A DNA stretch of 64,000 bases, taken from positions 13,894,649 to 13,958,648 of the forward strand of contig OY747721.1 in assembly GCA_963556495.2 (NCBI GenBank). Reading direction: 5' to 3'. Positions within the stretch are counted from its first letter, which is position 1, and each line of letters starts with the position of its first letter. Positions 63,049 through 64,000 of this stretch are shown here, piece by piece. Made by a program: the position numbers and the translations under genes. This stretch comes from Valencia hispanica (Eukaryota; Chordata; Actinopteri; Cyprinodontiformes; Valenciidae). The notes under the pieces were generated by a model that did not search any database, was not told the DNA's origin, and saw only the letters and a program-made list of their open reading frames with translations.

Positions 63049-64000
63049 ATTTCAGGGGCCCGGGAGGAAGTTTGTTGCGAGAAGTTGCGAGTGAGAAAAT
63101 ATAATTGTTTATGTTTTGTTTAAGACTCCCAAAGAGAATTGGGTTGATATATAGTGATATGTGGAAAGAACATGCCAGAATATTCCTCCAACTTTGCGCT
63201 GACAGCGGACTATTCTCGCTGTCTAGACCTCCAGCGCTGCCAGACAGACTTTACTGCAGCGGGATTTGCGATGAAGGAACGGAGAACACCGTTAAAAACA
63301 GGGACTGTGGACAATTTTTCGTTTCTGCACAGTGATCTCTGCATCAATAAAATTTTAGTTTTCATAGATTTCAGAAAAATCTCTCTCTGGCAGCCCAGGA
63401 TAGCGGGAACATTCTGCTGTCGGCGCAAAGTTGGGGGAATATTCTGGCATGCTCTCTCCACAAACACTTAGGCTATATCAACACGATTCTCCTTGGGATT
63501 CTTAAACAAACAAAAATATCCCATAAATATTTTTTCACCCGCAGTAAAGACACTTTCGCCAGACCCTTGAAATATAATTTATGTATTTTTCCATCTTTAA
63601 ACGAATACTCGCAACATTGCAGGACCCTGAGCCCTGAACGTGTTTGCAGCGGACCACGAGTCTTTTAGAACCTCGACATATCCACTGCTGCATAAAATGA
63701 ATGTATAAGAAAGTGGATTTAAGTGATTTAAATAATAATCCGTTCAGACACTGATTATGTGGAAATGTGAATGTTAGAGCTGGTAAGAAATTCCACATCA
63801 AGTGGTGGGGGAAAAAAATCATCAATCATATCCCCGCCGTCACCGGCTAAAATGACGCCCATCCCCTGACATATACAATTTCCTGATCATCTTTCCCTCG
63901 TCCTACTCCGGAGCATCGCTTAAAGCATGTAAAAGCCTGGAGGGATATAAATGGACACAATCGGGGTTTGTTATCGGGATCCAGATCTGGAATCTTCCTG
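63049..64000. other. unassigned sequence, possibly part of an interspersed repeat
   Basis: Less AT-rich than typical intron here, with open frames on both strands at 63105-63471 but no domain or splice structure. It could be the body of a larger repeat interrupted by the TTAA element before it. The kcnma1 exon after S6 is not present. Confidence 0.3.

Noticed and set aside
60074..64000. Search for the exon after S6 (AMFASYVPEI)
   Set aside because: No reading of this stretch found on the + strand; the exon must lie beyond the window.

Overview
The window reads as intronic DNA of a ray-finned (teleost) fish. The only host gene I can support is the large-conductance calcium- and voltage-activated potassium channel alpha subunit (BK, Slo1, kcnma1), on the + strand. 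Six consecutive coding exons (40327-40388, 51388-51481, 52009-52120, 58345-58420, 59112-59187, 59903-60073) add up to 591 nt, or 197 codons in one continuous frame. They equal human Slo1 residues about 116-312 in the numbering where the selectivity filter is G289-Y290-G291-D292. They encode S1, S2, S3, S4, S5 and the pore loop plus S6. All five introns between them have GT donors and AG acceptors and keep frame. The S0/N-terminal exons and the cytoplasmic RCK (gating-ring) exons are not in the window: I found no match for the exon just before S1 in 1-40326, nor for the exon after S6 in 60074-64000. Positions 1-40326 are therefore most likely one very large 5' intron.

A teleost is indicated by the repeats: Tc1-like elements with about 200-bp terminal repeats, a pogo-like element with a fish-typical helix-turn-helix, L2/CR1-type and L1-type LINEs, TTAA-target MITEs, GCTAATG simple repeats, and fish multicopy fragments of THAP and P2X7-tail type. 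I cannot tell the species, nor whether the gene is kcnma1a or kcnma1b.

Layout: 1-12 kb holds MITEs, a pogo-like relic, a P2X7-tail-like fragment and a THAP pseudogene. 12.7-16.6 kb is a run of Tc1/mariner relics, one with a DD38E-type catalytic spacing. 17.8-26 kb has a small hAT-like MITE, an L1 3' end, a hAT-like element, a 176-bp tandem duplication and a mosaic of Tc1, LINE and pogo pieces. 28.0-30.1 kb is a strand-asymmetric GC-rich block of unknown family. 31.8-34.9 kb is a young Tc1 element inside an older one. 38.0-40.2 kb is an antisense LINE that stops about 100 bp before the S1 exon. The 11-kb S1/S2 intron contains a Tc1 relic split by a pogo-like element, then another Tc1 relic split by the oddest object in the window. 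That object is a 1.87-kb element with about 96-bp inverted termini whose interior is packed with roughly 50 copies of the palindrome ACTAGT. The S3/S4 intron has two Tc1 relics, the S5/pore intron a small MITE, and the intron after S6 an AGCTAATG-type tandem repeat and a 644-bp TTAA-flanked element.

Nothing suggests that the mobile elements work with the channel gene. They are insertions in its introns. The ACTAGT element is the best candidate for something undescribed. No RNA gene, CRISPR array or prokaryotic feature was seen.
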